Assembly: GCA_964641965.1 (NCBI GenBank)
Contig: CAZXLD010000049.1
Location: 1 to 36,807 of the forward strand
Origin: JAJDFU01 sp964641965
Lineage (GTDB): Bacteria > Bacteroidota > Bacteroidia > Chitinophagales > Saprospiraceae
Length of the DNA stretch: 36,807 nucleotides
Reading direction: 5' to 3'
The translations under genes were made by a program, and so were the position numbers. This document shows, piece by piece, positions 1-8,893 of the stretch. Within the stretch, counting starts at the first letter, position 1. Each line of letters opens with the position of its first letter. The notes beneath the pieces were generated by a model. It saw only the letters and a list, made by a program, of their open reading frames with translations, ran no database searches and was not told the origin of the DNA.

Positions 1-46
1 AGAACCAGTCTCACCTTCCTATAATCGCTTCCTCGTAAAGCGAGTG

Positions 47-76
47 CAAAGATAAAGGACTATTTGAAACTGCCAA
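47..76 (-). promoter_or_regulatory. Bacteroidota-type promoter reading off the left edge
   Basis: On the minus strand a -33 TTG (74-76) is followed after 19 bases by TATCTTTG (47-54), an exact match to the TAnnTTTG -7 box of the Bacteroidota housekeeping sigma factor. It points left, so it probably drives a gene just outside the window. The rest of the first 292 bases holds no gene I can support, and I see no equally good plus-strand promoter for serC. Confidence 0.6.
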
Positions 77-292
77 AATTAACCTTGGAAAAAAGAATTA
101 TTTTTTGGCTCCGCAGTGGTGAAAACTGTTTTTCGTTCGGCGGGATGGCAAAGGTAGAATTCCTTCCCAGAATCCAAAACTGAATTCACCTTTTTTACCT
201 GAGAAAACAAAAAATAGTTCCGGACAATTGAGCTGTACGAAGCCTGATCCATTTATTAGCTTTACGGCCTCAATCCAAATGCGAACCATCCA

Positions 293-1363
293 ATGAAAAA
301 ACACAACTTCAGCGCTGGTCCAGCCATCTTGCCGACAACCGTCTTCGAACAAGCGGCCAAAGGTGTCCTGGATTTAAATGGTACCGGATTATCCGTGCTG
401 GAAATCTCCCACCGCAGCCCGGAATTCACCGCAATTCTGGAGGAAGCCAAACAACGGGTACGCGACTTGTTGGAAGTACCCGAACCCTACGAAGTACTTT
501 TCTTAACCGGAGGAGCCAGCGCTCAGTTCTTTATGACAGCCATGAACTTGTTGCCCTCCAACGGAAAGGCTGCCTACCTCGATACAGGCAGTTGGTCGGC
601 CAAGGCCATTAAAGAAGCCAAACTCTTTGGACAGATAGAAGTGGTTGCCTCCTCCAAAGAAGACAATTACACCCACATCCCCAAGTCCTACATCGTGCAC
701 GATGAGGTAGCTTATCTGCATATCACCACCAACAATACCATTTTCGGAACCCAAATCCACCAACTCCCGGATACGTCTGTTCCGTTGGTTGCGGACATGT
801 CATCCGATATCTTCTGCCGCCCAATTGATGTTACCCGCTATTCGGTGCTTTACGCCGGTGCCCAAAAGAACCTCGGCCCTGCCGGTACCACCCTTGTCAT
901 TGTAAACAAAGAAGCGCTCGGCAAGGTAGATCGCAGCATCCCATCCATGCTGGATTACCGGGTTCATATCGAAAAGGGGTCCACCTTTAACACCCCGCCC
1001 GTATATCCAATCTACGTCAGCTTGCTCACGCTACGTTGGATCGAAGAGCAGGGAGGCTTGAAAAACCTGGAAAAATACAATTTTGATAAGGCAGGACTGA
1101 TCTACGAGGAAATTGACCGGAATCAGCTATTCAATGGAATTTCCCGTATCGAAGACCGGTCAATGATGAATGCCACCTTCCGCATCAACTATCCGGAACT
1201 CGAAAAACCTTTCCTAGACGCCTGCGTAGCTGCCGGTTGTGTCGGGGTGAAAGGACACCGGTCCGTTGGGGGATTCCGAGCCTCAATCTACAATGCCATG
1301 CCATATGATAGTGTAAAGGTTTTGGTAGATGTTATGCGCGAATTTGAGCGGACGCACGGATAA
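293..1363 (+). CDS. serC: Phosphoserine aminotransferase SerC
   Basis: A PLP-dependent, cytoplasmic class V aminotransferase that converts 3-phosphohydroxypyruvate plus glutamate to phosphoserine in serine biosynthesis; it can also act in pyridoxine synthesis. The 356-residue length is normal for the family. The N-terminus (NFSAGPAILP) and the motif GAQKNLGPAG, with K192 as the expected PLP-binding lysine, are diagnostic, as is the C-terminal GHRSVGGFRASIYNA stretch. The ATG at 293 directly opens the conserved N-terminus. The metallopeptidase gene starts 3 bp after its stop, so the two are probably co-transcribed. No serA lies next to it in the window, although the gene driven by the divergent promoter on the left is not visible. 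Confidence 0.97.
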   Translation: MKKHNFSAGPAILPTTVFEQAAKGVLDLNGTGLSVLEISHRSPEFTAILEEAKQRVRDLLEVPEPYEVLFLTGGASAQFFMTAMNLLPSNGKAAYLDTGSWSAKAIKEAKLFGQIEVVASSKEDNYTHIPKSYIVHDEVAYLHITTNNTIFGTQIHQLPDTSVPLVADMSSDIFCRPIDVTRYSVLYAGAQKNLGPAGTTLVIVNKEALGKVDRSIPSMLDYRVHIEKGSTFNTPPVYPIYVSLLTLRWIEEQGGLKNLEKYNFDKAGLIYEEIDRNQLFNGISRIEDRSMMNATFRINYPELEKPFLDACVAAGCVGVKGHRSVGGFRASIYNAMPYDSVKVLVDVMREFERTHG

Positions 1364-1366
1364 TAC

Positions 1367-2104
1367 ATGGCCAAAACGAGAAAAGAGATCCTCCATCTTG
1401 ATGTAAGCGGACAAGCTGTACCTGTTTGGCTATTTCGGGAACGCAGGCGCAGCATGCGCATTGCCAAAGGTAAGAAGGCCTTTTTGTTGCGCATCCCGAA
1501 TGGCCTTAGCCCAAAAAAAGAGCAAGAGGCCATTTCCTGGGCAAGGCGTTGGATGCAAAAACAATTCAACAAAAACCCTGCCTTTGCGCGGGATTTCCAG
1601 CCGAAATCTTATCACAGCGGGACTGAAATTCGGACCACCCAGAAAACATATGTGCTTGAGCTGGTCGAAGAAGACCGAAAAACCATTGCTGCCCGATTGC
1701 TGGATGAGCAAACTATTCTAATCCGAGGGCCTCATCCAATAGTAGATTCCAGGCAATACACTCAGGTCATTAGCAGGATACTCGCTGCAGATCAACTACC
1801 CGACTTTCAACAACGGGTACAACTGCTGAACAACCGCTATTTTCAGGAAAGCTTCAAGCAAATCCGGCTCAAATACACCCGTTCCCGATGGGGCAGTTGC
1901 TCAAGCGATGGAAATTTGAACTTTTCTACCCGCCTCCTACTAGCTCCTCAGCCTGTCATGGATTACGTCATTATCCATGAATTAGCACACCTCAAGGAGC
2001 TGAACCATTCAGCTCGATTTTGGAGTTGGGTCGAAAAAGCCTGCCCAACTTATCGAGTGCAGGAAAAATGGCTCAAAGAGAATCGGGAGGCCTGTGAGTT
2101 TTAG
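1367..2104 (+). CDS. YgjP/DUF45-family zinc metallopeptidase
   Basis: A 245-residue protein of the M48-related YgjP-like (DUF45, SprT-like) group. The zinc site is visible: HELAH at residues 204-208 with a further histidine at 214 (ELNHSARFW). It is preceded by the family-typical RSRWGSCSSDGNLNFSTRL stretch at about 172-190. There is no signal peptide, so it is probably cytoplasmic. The substrate is unknown; family members sit beside diverse housekeeping genes and some are linked to restriction systems. Starting 3 bp after serC, it is probably translated from the same transcript, and I read this as transcriptional hitch-hiking, not as a serine-pathway role. Confidence 0.85.
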   Translation: MAKTRKEILHLDVSGQAVPVWLFRERRRSMRIAKGKKAFLLRIPNGLSPKKEQEAISWARRWMQKQFNKNPAFARDFQPKSYHSGTEIRTTQKTYVLELVEEDRKTIAARLLDEQTILIRGPHPIVDSRQYTQVISRILAADQLPDFQQRVQLLNNRYFQESFKQIRLKYTRSRWGSCSSDGNLNFSTRLLLAPQPVMDYVIIHELAHLKELNHSARFWSWVEKACPTYRVQEKWLKENREACEF

Positions 2105-2347
2105 GGTTAGTGTTGAATTTTAATCCGGCATTAAACCCAAAAAGTTGATATGCGACGTAAAATTGTAAAACACATTACAACAAAAGTTGTAAAGATATTC
2201 GTGGATGAACAAAAAAAATAACCATATAAAGATCAGTAAATCAACTGAATATGAGCTTATTTAACTTTTAATTGAAGGGTTGAAAGAAAATGTTTCCCAA
2301 GTTTATGTCTTTTAAGGCTTCCCATCTTAATGTCGCATATCAAAATT
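2105..2347. other. Non-coding stretch between convergent genes
   Basis: An A/T-rich 243-base intergenic region between the convergent metallopeptidase and SnoaL-like genes. I see no supported gene. It contains a short inverted repeat (2175-2192) and no clear T-tailed terminator hairpin. Confidence 0.5.
2175..2192. repeat. Short perfect inverted repeat
   Basis: TTACAAC (2175-2181) and its reverse complement GTTGTAA (2186-2192) are separated by AAAA. No T-tract follows on either strand, so it is not an obvious intrinsic terminator. It could be a protein-binding site or a weak hairpin. Confidence 0.35.
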
Positions 2348-2794
2348 CTAGGGACAACGCGCGCTGGTGTGATCGGCAATGATCTTCCACTCCCCGTCAA
2401 ACTTTTGCCAGATCAACAGAAAATGCCCACCCGGATTATCCCTTTCGCGCTCCAGGTTCCAAGAGCCGGTGAGCATGGCCCTGTCCTCGCCCAACTTTCG
2501 CAGATCCACAACTTGAAAGGTGAGTTTCCCCATGGCTTTGCGGTCGGGGTACCGGCGCTTGTACCCGTCGAGGGTAGCCTGCCAACCGTAAGTAACCCCG
2601 CTAGCTCCGCCAAAAAGCAGGCTGTCGGATTGCCAGTACGTCTGTACAAAGGCTTCCACATCTCCGGCGTTCCAATGTTCGGCCTGGGAGGCCAAATGAC
2701 CCTCAATCTTTTTCAGGTCGGAATCGGTGGTTTGAGCAGATAGACCAACAGATAAGACGTTTAGCAAGAAAAGAGGTAATAATCTGATGTGCAT
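2348..2794 (-). CDS. Secreted SnoaL/DUF4440-like (NTF2-fold) protein
   Basis: A 148-residue protein with an N-terminal signal peptide (MHIRLLPLFLLNVLSVGLSAQ, probable cleavage after SAQ) and an NTF2-like domain: LKKIEGHLASQAEHWNAGD near the mature N-terminus, a central YGWQATLDGYKRRYP and the closing FDGEWKIIADHTS. These fit the DUF4440/SnoaL group of small cone-shaped pockets, which include both enzymes and binding proteins. The reading frame stays open upstream to 2977, but ATG 2794 places the signal peptide at the N-terminus; ATG 2803 is the alternative. It is the last gene of the minus-strand run that begins with the TonB receptor, 182 bp after the enolase-superfamily gene, so it may have its own promoter. 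The function is not assignable from sequence. Confidence 0.75.
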   Translation of the reverse strand: MHIRLLPLFLLNVLSVGLSAQTTDSDLKKIEGHLASQAEHWNAGDVEAFVQTYWQSDSLLFGGASGVTYGWQATLDGYKRRYPDRKAMGKLTFQVVDLRKLGEDRAMLTGSWNLERERDNPGGHFLLIWQKFDGEWKIIADHTSARCP

Positions 2795-2976
2795 AGGCCG
2801 CATGTTTGGGGTAAGATAAGGCATTGAGCTGGTCCTCGGATACTTATAAATAACATGCCTTCCGAGCTGCCTCTCCCCGATCTGCATTATGCACTGTGTA
2901 GAGACTCCCGAATTTTCACCATGTTTCCCATCCTCTTCTGGGGGTTGGATACGTTGAAGACCTAATACCGGGAGCA

Positions 2977-4191
2977 CTAGTTCAATTTATTTCGTTCCAT
3001 TTGCTTTTCGTTGACCGCCAGCCCCAGTCCCGGACCATCCGGAAGGTGGAGATACCCATCATTAAAAGTGAAATAATTATCGAACAACTCGTACAAAGGT
3101 CCATAGTTTTGGTGGAGCCGTTTACCTGCGTATTCCTGGAAGGTAGCCGCGTTTGTGATGGAGGCCAGCAGTTGCAGGCTGGCGGCAGTAGCCAGCGTGG
3201 GTTTGGCGTTGTGTACCATAATCTGTTTGCCGTAGGCATGCGCCAGGGTTGCTGCCTTTTTGCATTCGCTAATGCCGCCACATTTGATGACATCCGCATT
3301 GACGATCTCCACCTTACCAATTTCGATCAGGTTCTTGATCATCCAACGGTTGTACTCGTGTTCGCCCGCCATAACAGGTATTGGCAAACTTTGACTGACC
3401 TGCCCTAGGCCGTGGTAGTCTTGCTGAAAAACGGGTTCCTCCAAGGCGGCAATATTGAGTTTTTCATAGAGCCGCAAGCCCATTTCGATGGCTTTTACCG
3501 GCGTATATCCGTTGTTAAAATCAACGAAGAGTGTGGTGTCATCCCCCACCGCATTCCGCAATGCCGCCACACATTCAAAGATATCATCCGGGTAGGGGTT
3601 TACGTTTTCCTGACGGATTTGCATGCGCACTTTGATGGCCTGATAGCCTTGCTCCAAAAAAGCCGCACCAACTTCGGCTATTTCGTTCGGGCTCATGTAC
3701 TGGTAATTGCCTTTATCCCGCCCAAAGCTGGCGTAAACCCGAATTTTGCTTTTTCCATTTCCGCCCAAAAGCTTGTGGGCAGGCATATCCAAGAGTTTGC
3801 CTTTGAGGTCCCATAAAGCGTTGTCAATTCCGGCAAAGGATCCCGGATGTAAACCTCCAATGCCTGCTTCCAGTCCTTTTAAATAGGCTTCATGCCAGAT
3901 GGCCTCACTATCGAATGGGTCACGGCCCAGCAAGTAATGCTTTAGTTCTGTTTCAACGTAGCTTGGAGTTAGCTTCTTATTAGCCCCGTCACTCTCGCCC
4001 CAGCCTGAGATACCGGCGTCCGTTTCCACCTTAATAAAGCAAGCCTTTTTGAAAAGATAGGCCTTGACATCCGTGATTTTTACTTGACCTCGGGGAAAGC
4101 GCGTTGACTCCTCCCTCGCCAAGAGGTGATTAGGTAATAATGCGACGAGGCCGCTGAATCCAAGTGTGCGGAGGAAAGTAGATCGGTTCAT
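2977..4191 (-). CDS. Exported enolase-superfamily (mandelate racemase/sugar-acid dehydratase-like) enzyme
   Basis: A 404-residue mandelate racemase/muconate lactonizing enzyme family protein. Visible active-site elements are K187-x-R189 (AIKVRM) on the second barrel strand, metal ligands D224 (FVDFNNG), E251/E252 (ALEEPVF) and E277 (MAGEHEY), and the D300 (NADVIKCGG) / H327 (MVHNAKP) dyad. Members abstract a proton alpha to a carboxylate, typically dehydrating or epimerising sugar acids. ATG 4191 is preferred over 4230 because it opens an export sequence, NRSTFLRTLGFSG, that resembles a degenerate Tat signal, so the enzyme may work in the periplasm. It is 80 bp downstream of the beta-helix protein gene and probably in the same operon. 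With a GH28 enzyme nearby, uronate or aldonate chemistry is plausible. The exact substrate is unknown. Confidence 0.88.
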   Translation of the reverse strand: MNRSTFLRTLGFSGLVALLPNHLLAREESTRFPRGQVKITDVKAYLFKKACFIKVETDAGISGWGESDGANKKLTPSYVETELKHYLLGRDPFDSEAIWHEAYLKGLEAGIGGLHPGSFAGIDNALWDLKGKLLDMPAHKLLGGNGKSKIRVYASFGRDKGNYQYMSPNEIAEVGAAFLEQGYQAIKVRMQIRQENVNPYPDDIFECVAALRNAVGDDTTLFVDFNNGYTPVKAIEMGLRLYEKLNIAALEEPVFQQDYHGLGQVSQSLPIPVMAGEHEYNRWMIKNLIEIGKVEIVNADVIKCGGISECKKAATLAHAYGKQIMVHNAKPTLATAASLQLLASITNAATFQEYAGKRLHQNYGPLYELFDNYFTFNDGYLHLPDGPGLGLAVNEKQMERNKLN

Positions 4192-4271
4192 GAAAATAGG
4201 TAGAAGTCGGCTGAGGGAGATGAGACGCATCCCCCTCAGCCAGCACGATAAATCAAATGTGGAATGGTGTC

Positions 4272-5765
4272 TTAGCGCTTCACAATGCGACCACTGGTGA
4301 AATTAGAGCCCGCTTGCAAACGAAAGTGATACACTCCACTACTCATACCGCCTAAATCCAAATCAATGAGGTGCTGTCCCGCTGGTAACTGGCCACCCCG
4401 AACAAGACCAACTTGCTGCCCCAGGTGATTAAACAAAATTAATTGCACGACCTTTCGCTGCTCCAACTCGAATCGGACCTGTACCCAATCAGAAGTGGGG
4501 TTGGGAAATACGGACAGTTCTATCTGTTCTCTCAATCCCGGATCAAATGTATTTACGGTTATATCGTGCCAATTGAGATCACCCAGTGGCAAGCCATCCG
4601 TACCGGCAGTGAATAGGAAACTGGACTCATCGTAGCTGAAATCAAAGGGTAATTGATCCTGGTCCATGCCTAAACCGCCGTTGCCATCGTCCAAGGGGTC
4701 TGGATTACTGGGGTCAGTAAAAAACGATTCCAGATAATCCGTAGGAGGTGCGGGTGAGTTGACAAAGTTCACTGCCAAATTAAAATTGGTGTCTTGAGCC
4801 GACGCAGCGATGAAACTTAGGGCATCCCCATTGAAAAATACACGAGGATAGATGCTATCACCAACGGCTGCGCCATCATTCAAATTATCATATACTTCCT
4901 GTATGGCCGGGTCAAAGTAATAGTTGTTGTTTGTAATGGTCACCGTCTGAGCTACATCCATGGAATCGATTTGGAAGGCACTAGATCCGGGTTCATCATC
5001 ACCAAAAAAAGCTGGATTGACAAAAAGGCAATTGGTAACCTCTACATTTATGGCCTCACCCAAATCCAATGAGCGATCACCGGAATGAACGGTGGTCACA
5101 TGATCCCAGCGCGTCCAGTTGATTTCACCACCGTCATCACGCAACACGCGTGCGGTCAAATTGTAAAACGTGGTATTTTCTACCCAAAGGGTGTCAATGT
5201 CGTTGCCCCGATCATCAAAACCTCGCCCATTAGAGGGGTTACTCAGGTTGCCAATATTACTGATGATAGAGTTCGTGACGTAGATTTTATTGTCATTATT
5301 ATCCAGTCGGAATGCAGACTGGGTGGCTTTATCGATGTGGCAATTATCGACGATTATGCGGGCATTGTCCCTGCTGATACGAATAATCTGATCGTCTGCA
5401 TTGCCTAGCGCATCTTCATTGGTGATGTACAGTCCCCGCAAAATAATATCGTTCCTCACCCGAAAAGCTCGAAAGGCATCTCCTACGGGTACATTAGGTC
5501 GGATAGCAGGGCGCACCATTGCGTCCGCTTCGGCTTCGATACGCAGCGGGAAATCGTTCTCCAGTGTTTCGGTAAGTACATAAATGCCGCCATCTTCTAA
5601 TTCAAAAACTACATTCAGGTCGGTGGAGTCATTTTCGTCGATATAATTTGAGATGGCATCATTGAGCGTACCTAATCCCGGCGCAACGGGAACAGTGGTT
5701 TGACCGTAGCTCCAAAAAGACAAGAGCAAGAAGAGAAAACAAAGGATTGAGTTGAGATTTCTCAT
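4272..5765 (-). CDS. Secreted parallel beta-helix protein with T9SS sorting domain
   Basis: A 497-residue protein. Signal peptide at residues 1-21 (ends SYGQ), then a right-handed beta-helix region at about 50-280 with repeated short asparagine-rich turns (IIVDNCHID, IYVTNSIIS, LWVENTTFYN, VEVTNCLFVN), and a linker at about 280-410. A type A T9SS C-terminal sorting domain begins near 415 (LSVFPNPTSDW) and ends in GRIVKR. The helix recalls the DUF4957/DUF5123 and PL6-like proteins of Bacteroidota polysaccharide loci, so it may be a surface lyase or glycan-binding protein; I could not identify catalytic residues. It lies 44 bp after the TonB receptor gene and is probably co-transcribed. The sorting domain predicts export across the outer membrane and surface attachment or release. 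Confidence 0.85.
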   Translation of the reverse strand: MRNLNSILCFLFLLLSFWSYGQTTVPVAPGLGTLNDAISNYIDENDSTDLNVVFELEDGGIYVLTETLENDFPLRIEAEADAMVRPAIRPNVPVGDAFRAFRVRNDIILRGLYITNEDALGNADDQIIRISRDNARIIVDNCHIDKATQSAFRLDNNDNKIYVTNSIISNIGNLSNPSNGRGFDDRGNDIDTLWVENTTFYNLTARVLRDDGGEINWTRWDHVTTVHSGDRSLDLGEAINVEVTNCLFVNPAFFGDDEPGSSAFQIDSMDVAQTVTITNNNYYFDPAIQEVYDNLNDGAAVGDSIYPRVFFNGDALSFIAASAQDTNFNLAVNFVNSPAPPTDYLESFFTDPSNPDPLDDGNGGLGMDQDQLPFDFSYDESSFLFTAGTDGLPLGDLNWHDITVNTFDPGLREQIELSVFPNPTSDWVQVRFELEQRKVVQLILFNHLGQQVGLVRGGQLPAGQHLIDLDLGGMSSGVYHFRLQAGSNFTSGRIVKR

Positions 5766-5809
5766 AATGAAAAGAGTTATTTTAAAAAATTAGCTTGCTA
5801 GAATATCCA

Positions 5810-8647
5810 TTAATCTGTTCGGAACCTGTAGCGCACGCCTATATCCATGGTCCAGCCGAAATATTCTTCCTCTATCGGAAACCCTTGATCAGCGGATAAA
5901 AACACAAATTCGGGGGTATTGGATATATTGTTAAAATTGTAAAACACACTCCAGTTGTCTTTGATCTTTTGGCTAAGCGCGAAATCCCACCGGCTGAATG
6001 CGCGGAAATATCCGTCTATTTCTTCCCGGTCTCCCACAAATTGCAAGGTGGAGCCTTGCCGCAATAGGGATATGCGAGCGGAAAAGCCATTAACTTCATA
6101 CCCCAACGACAGGTTTAGTACGTTGTCGGGCTGGTCAGGTAAGACTCCTGACCGAAACGTATCGACCACCGTAGGTATAAAAAAGGGCGGCTCACCTGGG
6201 CGAACTTCCAATTGGGGAAATAGGGTTTCTGATCTTAAAAATGTAAAATTGATTCCGACGATCAGTTTATCAAGGGGTTTAGGCAGGAAGTTTAGATTTG
6301 TCTGTAGATCTACCTCTGCGCCAAACACAAGCACCTCTGTCTCTAAATTATCTCGAGTTACCAAGCGATAGCCCGTAGTGCCGGAATTGGGATCGAGGTC
6401 ACGGCTGATGCGCTGGAAGTCCACATTATTAAGTCGCTTGTGAAAGCCACCGATTGTAAAGAGGCCATATTTATTGTAAAAAGAAAAAGCCAAGTCGTAA
6501 TTCCAGGCCGTAGTATGCTGTAAGGCCGCATTTCCGCGTTGCACCACTTGGTTGATATCATCTATTTGTTGCCAGGGAATTAAATCAAAGAAGTTGGGTC
6601 GCGCCAAAGTGCGGGTAGCAGCTAAGCGGACATCCATCCAGAGCAGTATTTGGTACTTAAGTTGTACCATCGGCAGCAGCTCCGTGTAATCCTGTGACCC
6701 GATAGTATCTTGCGCATCTATAAAAACCTGCCCTTCCAATTCGAAAGAGCGGCCGAACAGGCCCTCAAAGCTGGTCTGGGTGCGTTCCACACGTACTCCA
6801 GGAATAATGGTCAGGCGCTCAGCCAGCTGTATCTTTGTCATTATGTAGGCTGCGCTGATACTTTCCGCTGACCTATAATTTTGGAGGCGCAGACGTTCAT
6901 CTTCGGCATAATAGGCATCGCTATAGGTATCTGTGAAAGCACGAAGCGCTTCCTTATCTAAGGTAGGCCCAAAACGAAAAGGATAGCGATCGTTGAGGTA
7001 TTCGCCCACATCGTGCGGACCAAAAAACTGACTGATGGTGATACGGTCATCGCTATTAAGTTGAAAGCGGTCCGGGAAATCCAGCGCAATTTGGTCAATA
7101 CCGCCAAAGGCTGACCAAATTCGCTCGGAAGTACGATCGCGAAACTGTCGCCGGTATTTGCCGCCCATTTTAAAAAAACCAGACAGTTTTCCCTGGTTAA
7201 ATGGAATCTTCCAGTCAATGTTACCGGTGTATTTGGTAGTGTTCACATCAGTGTTGTCGATGCGGTCTTGCTGAAAGACAGTTCGTTCCAGATTGTTATT
7301 CGCGGAGGCCACTATGGAGATCAGTGAAGTCTCATCAACTTCTCCGGAAAAGGCACCATCTTCCCGAAATCGTATGGTTCGTTCGTCAGGCAGGTTATTT
7401 TCGGTAATGGCATAAGAAGCGCCGAAACTGAGTTGCGAATTCCATAGCCCAATGTTGTAGATGCCCGATAGGGTGTTATTCCACGTCATTTGGCTACTGT
7501 TTCGCAGCCGCAGATCGTATTCTTTACGGGAGGATTCCGGCCTGTAGCGGGTGCGGTAGCGGGTTTCGTCTCGGTCTAATCGACCTAAGAAACTACTTAC
7601 ACTAATTTCCCCTCGATTCAATTCGTAATCTAAGGTCACACTCCCCCCGTAGCGTAGTCGTGTTTCGATCCGATCTGCCAGATTGATGTCCTCTGCCTGG
7701 ATGGAGGCATTGCCCTGACCGTCCTCACCGGTCGTAATGTAGGAAGCCGTTAACAGATCGGAACTGCGATTAGCCCGCTGGAAGTTACCTGTCACAATGA
7801 CACCCAGTTTGTTTTTCAAAAAGCGATTGCTCAAGCTAAGGCTGAGGCGGGGTTGCCCAAACTCACTTTGTTGTTGATTGAAGCCCAGGCTTCCCCTAAA
7901 ATCTCCACGAAAGCCTCTCTTGGCTTTCTTGATTAAGAAATTGACGGTACCCCCTACGGCATCTCCGTCCTGATCAGGCGTAATGGATTTATATACCTCA
8001 ATACCATCCAGCGCATCGGTGGAAACCATGCTCAGGTCTACCGAACGATCTTCCCCATCGGTGGCTGGAATGCGCTCTCCATTAATGGTAATGGCGTTGT
8101 AACGGGGAGATAACCCCCGAATACTCACTTTAGTGGCCTCCCCACCGTCTCGCTGGAGGGATACTCCGGGTATGCGCCCCACGGTTTCGGCCGCATTTTG
8201 GTCGGGGATCTCATTGATCTTATCCTTGGAAATAACGTTCAATATGCCATCTGCATTTACCTGCTTTTGGATGGCCGCCCTTTGGCCTTCCAGTTGAGCT
8301 GAGACAACCACTTCATCCAACTCGACAGCATCCGGCAACATGGCCAGTCGAAGTGCCTTGTTTTGCCCAGCCTTTACAGTCAAAGGGAAATCCAAATTTT
8401 TGTACCCCAAATAACTGATTTTTAACAGGTAATCACCTGGCTCCAAGCCTACAATTTTGAAATTACCCTCCAAGGCCGAGGCACCACTTTGGGTCGTCTC
8501 AACAACCTGCCAGGCGGCAAAAGATAGCGGCTCCTGGCTGATCGAATCCACCAGCAATACATTCACTACAGTCTGCTGCCCATAAAAGGGTAAGCTTGAA
8601 AGTAAGCAACAAAGGCCTATGCAGTATTGGAGACTTACTTTGCCCAT
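5810..8647 (-). CDS. TonB-dependent receptor, likely for oligosaccharides
   Basis: A 945-residue outer-membrane importer. After the signal peptide (MGKVSLQYCIGLCCLLSS, mature end near FYGQ) there is a carboxypeptidase-regulatory-like domain of about 85 residues (to YLGYKNLDF). The plug follows, containing IPDQNAAETVGRIPGVSLQ, SIRGLSPRYNAITINGERI and DQDGDAVGGTVNFLIKK, and then a long beta-barrel ending in GVRYRFRTD. These plug motifs match the TIGR01782 group best known from proteobacterial carbohydrate (CUT) loci, not SusC. The start was moved from 8794 to ATG 8647, which opens the signal peptide. No SusD gene is adjacent. It heads the minus-strand run and lies opposite the LacI-type gene, with two candidate operators between them. 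Confidence 0.93.
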   Translation of the reverse strand: MGKVSLQYCIGLCCLLSSLPFYGQQTVVNVLLVDSISQEPLSFAAWQVVETTQSGASALEGNFKIVGLEPGDYLLKISYLGYKNLDFPLTVKAGQNKALRLAMLPDAVELDEVVVSAQLEGQRAAIQKQVNADGILNVISKDKINEIPDQNAAETVGRIPGVSLQRDGGEATKVSIRGLSPRYNAITINGERIPATDGEDRSVDLSMVSTDALDGIEVYKSITPDQDGDAVGGTVNFLIKKAKRGFRGDFRGSLGFNQQQSEFGQPRLSLSLSNRFLKNKLGVIVTGNFQRANRSSDLLTASYITTGEDGQGNASIQAEDINLADRIETRLRYGGSVTLDYELNRGEISVSSFLGRLDRDETRYRTRYRPESSRKEYDLRLRNSSQMTWNNTLSGIYNIGLWNSQLSFGASYAITENNLPDERTIRFREDGAFSGEVDETSLISIVASANNNLERTVFQQDRIDNTDVNTTKYTGNIDWKIPFNQGKLSGFFKMGGKYRRQFRDRTSERIWSAFGGIDQIALDFPDRFQLNSDDRITISQFFGPHDVGEYLNDRYPFRFGPTLDKEALRAFTDTYSDAYYAEDERLRLQNYRSAESISAAYIMTKIQLAERLTIIPGVRVERTQTSFEGLFGRSFELEGQVFIDAQDTIGSQDYTELLPMVQLKYQILLWMDVRLAATRTLARPNFFDLIPWQQIDDINQVVQRGNAALQHTTAWNYDLAFSFYNKYGLFTIGGFHKRLNNVDFQRISRDLDPNSGTTGYRLVTRDNLETEVLVFGAEVDLQTNLNFLPKPLDKLIVGINFTFLRSETLFPQLEVRPGEPPFFIPTVVDTFRSGVLPDQPDNVLNLSLGYEVNGFSARISLLRQGSTLQFVGDREEIDGYFRAFSRWDFALSQKIKDNWSVFYNFNNISNTPEFVFLSADQGFPIEEEYFGWTMDIGVRYRFRTD

Positions 8648-8740
8648 ATTCTTGTACAGTCTTCGGAACCCAAACCTTGAATTATAAATGTAAGAAGCTT
8701 CCTCATGACGGCTGGCCTGAAATAAAATCCATATCTTATA

Positions 8741-8766
8741 ATTTTGTGCAATCGGTTGCACAAAAT
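8741..8766. promoter_or_regulatory. LacI-family operator (26-bp palindrome)
   Basis: Eleven-base arms, ATTTTGTGCAA and TTGCACAAAAT, flank TCGG. The core CAATCGGTTG has the central CG and half-site spacing of LacI/PurR/CcpA-type operators (CAANCGNTTG). It lies about 95 bp upstream of the receptor gene start and about 130 bp upstream of the regulator start, in the divergent intergenic region. It is the strongest of three related sites. Confidence 0.75.
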
Positions 8767-8875
8767 ATAATATTAGTTTTACGAATAAACCCACTTTTTT
8801 GTGGGAATCCAGAGCAAAAAAATAGAATATAGTCGGTATATTGGCCTATCCCCCAAGAATGTCATAATCTTTGCG

Positions 8876-8885
8876 CAAACGATTG
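8876..8885. promoter_or_regulatory. Second LacI-type operator, next to the regulator start
   Basis: CAAACGATTG fits the same CAANCGNTTG core as the 8741-8766 palindrome and ends 8 bases before the ATG of the LacI-type gene. The position suggests autorepression by blocking transcription or initiation. Symmetry outside the core is poor. Confidence 0.55.
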
Positions 8886-8893
8886 TACTTTTT

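Noticed and set aside
2206..2265. 19-codon open frame starting ATGAACAAA in the 2.1-2.3 kb gap
   Set aside because: Very short, with no ribosome-binding context or recognisable sequence, in low-complexity A-rich DNA.
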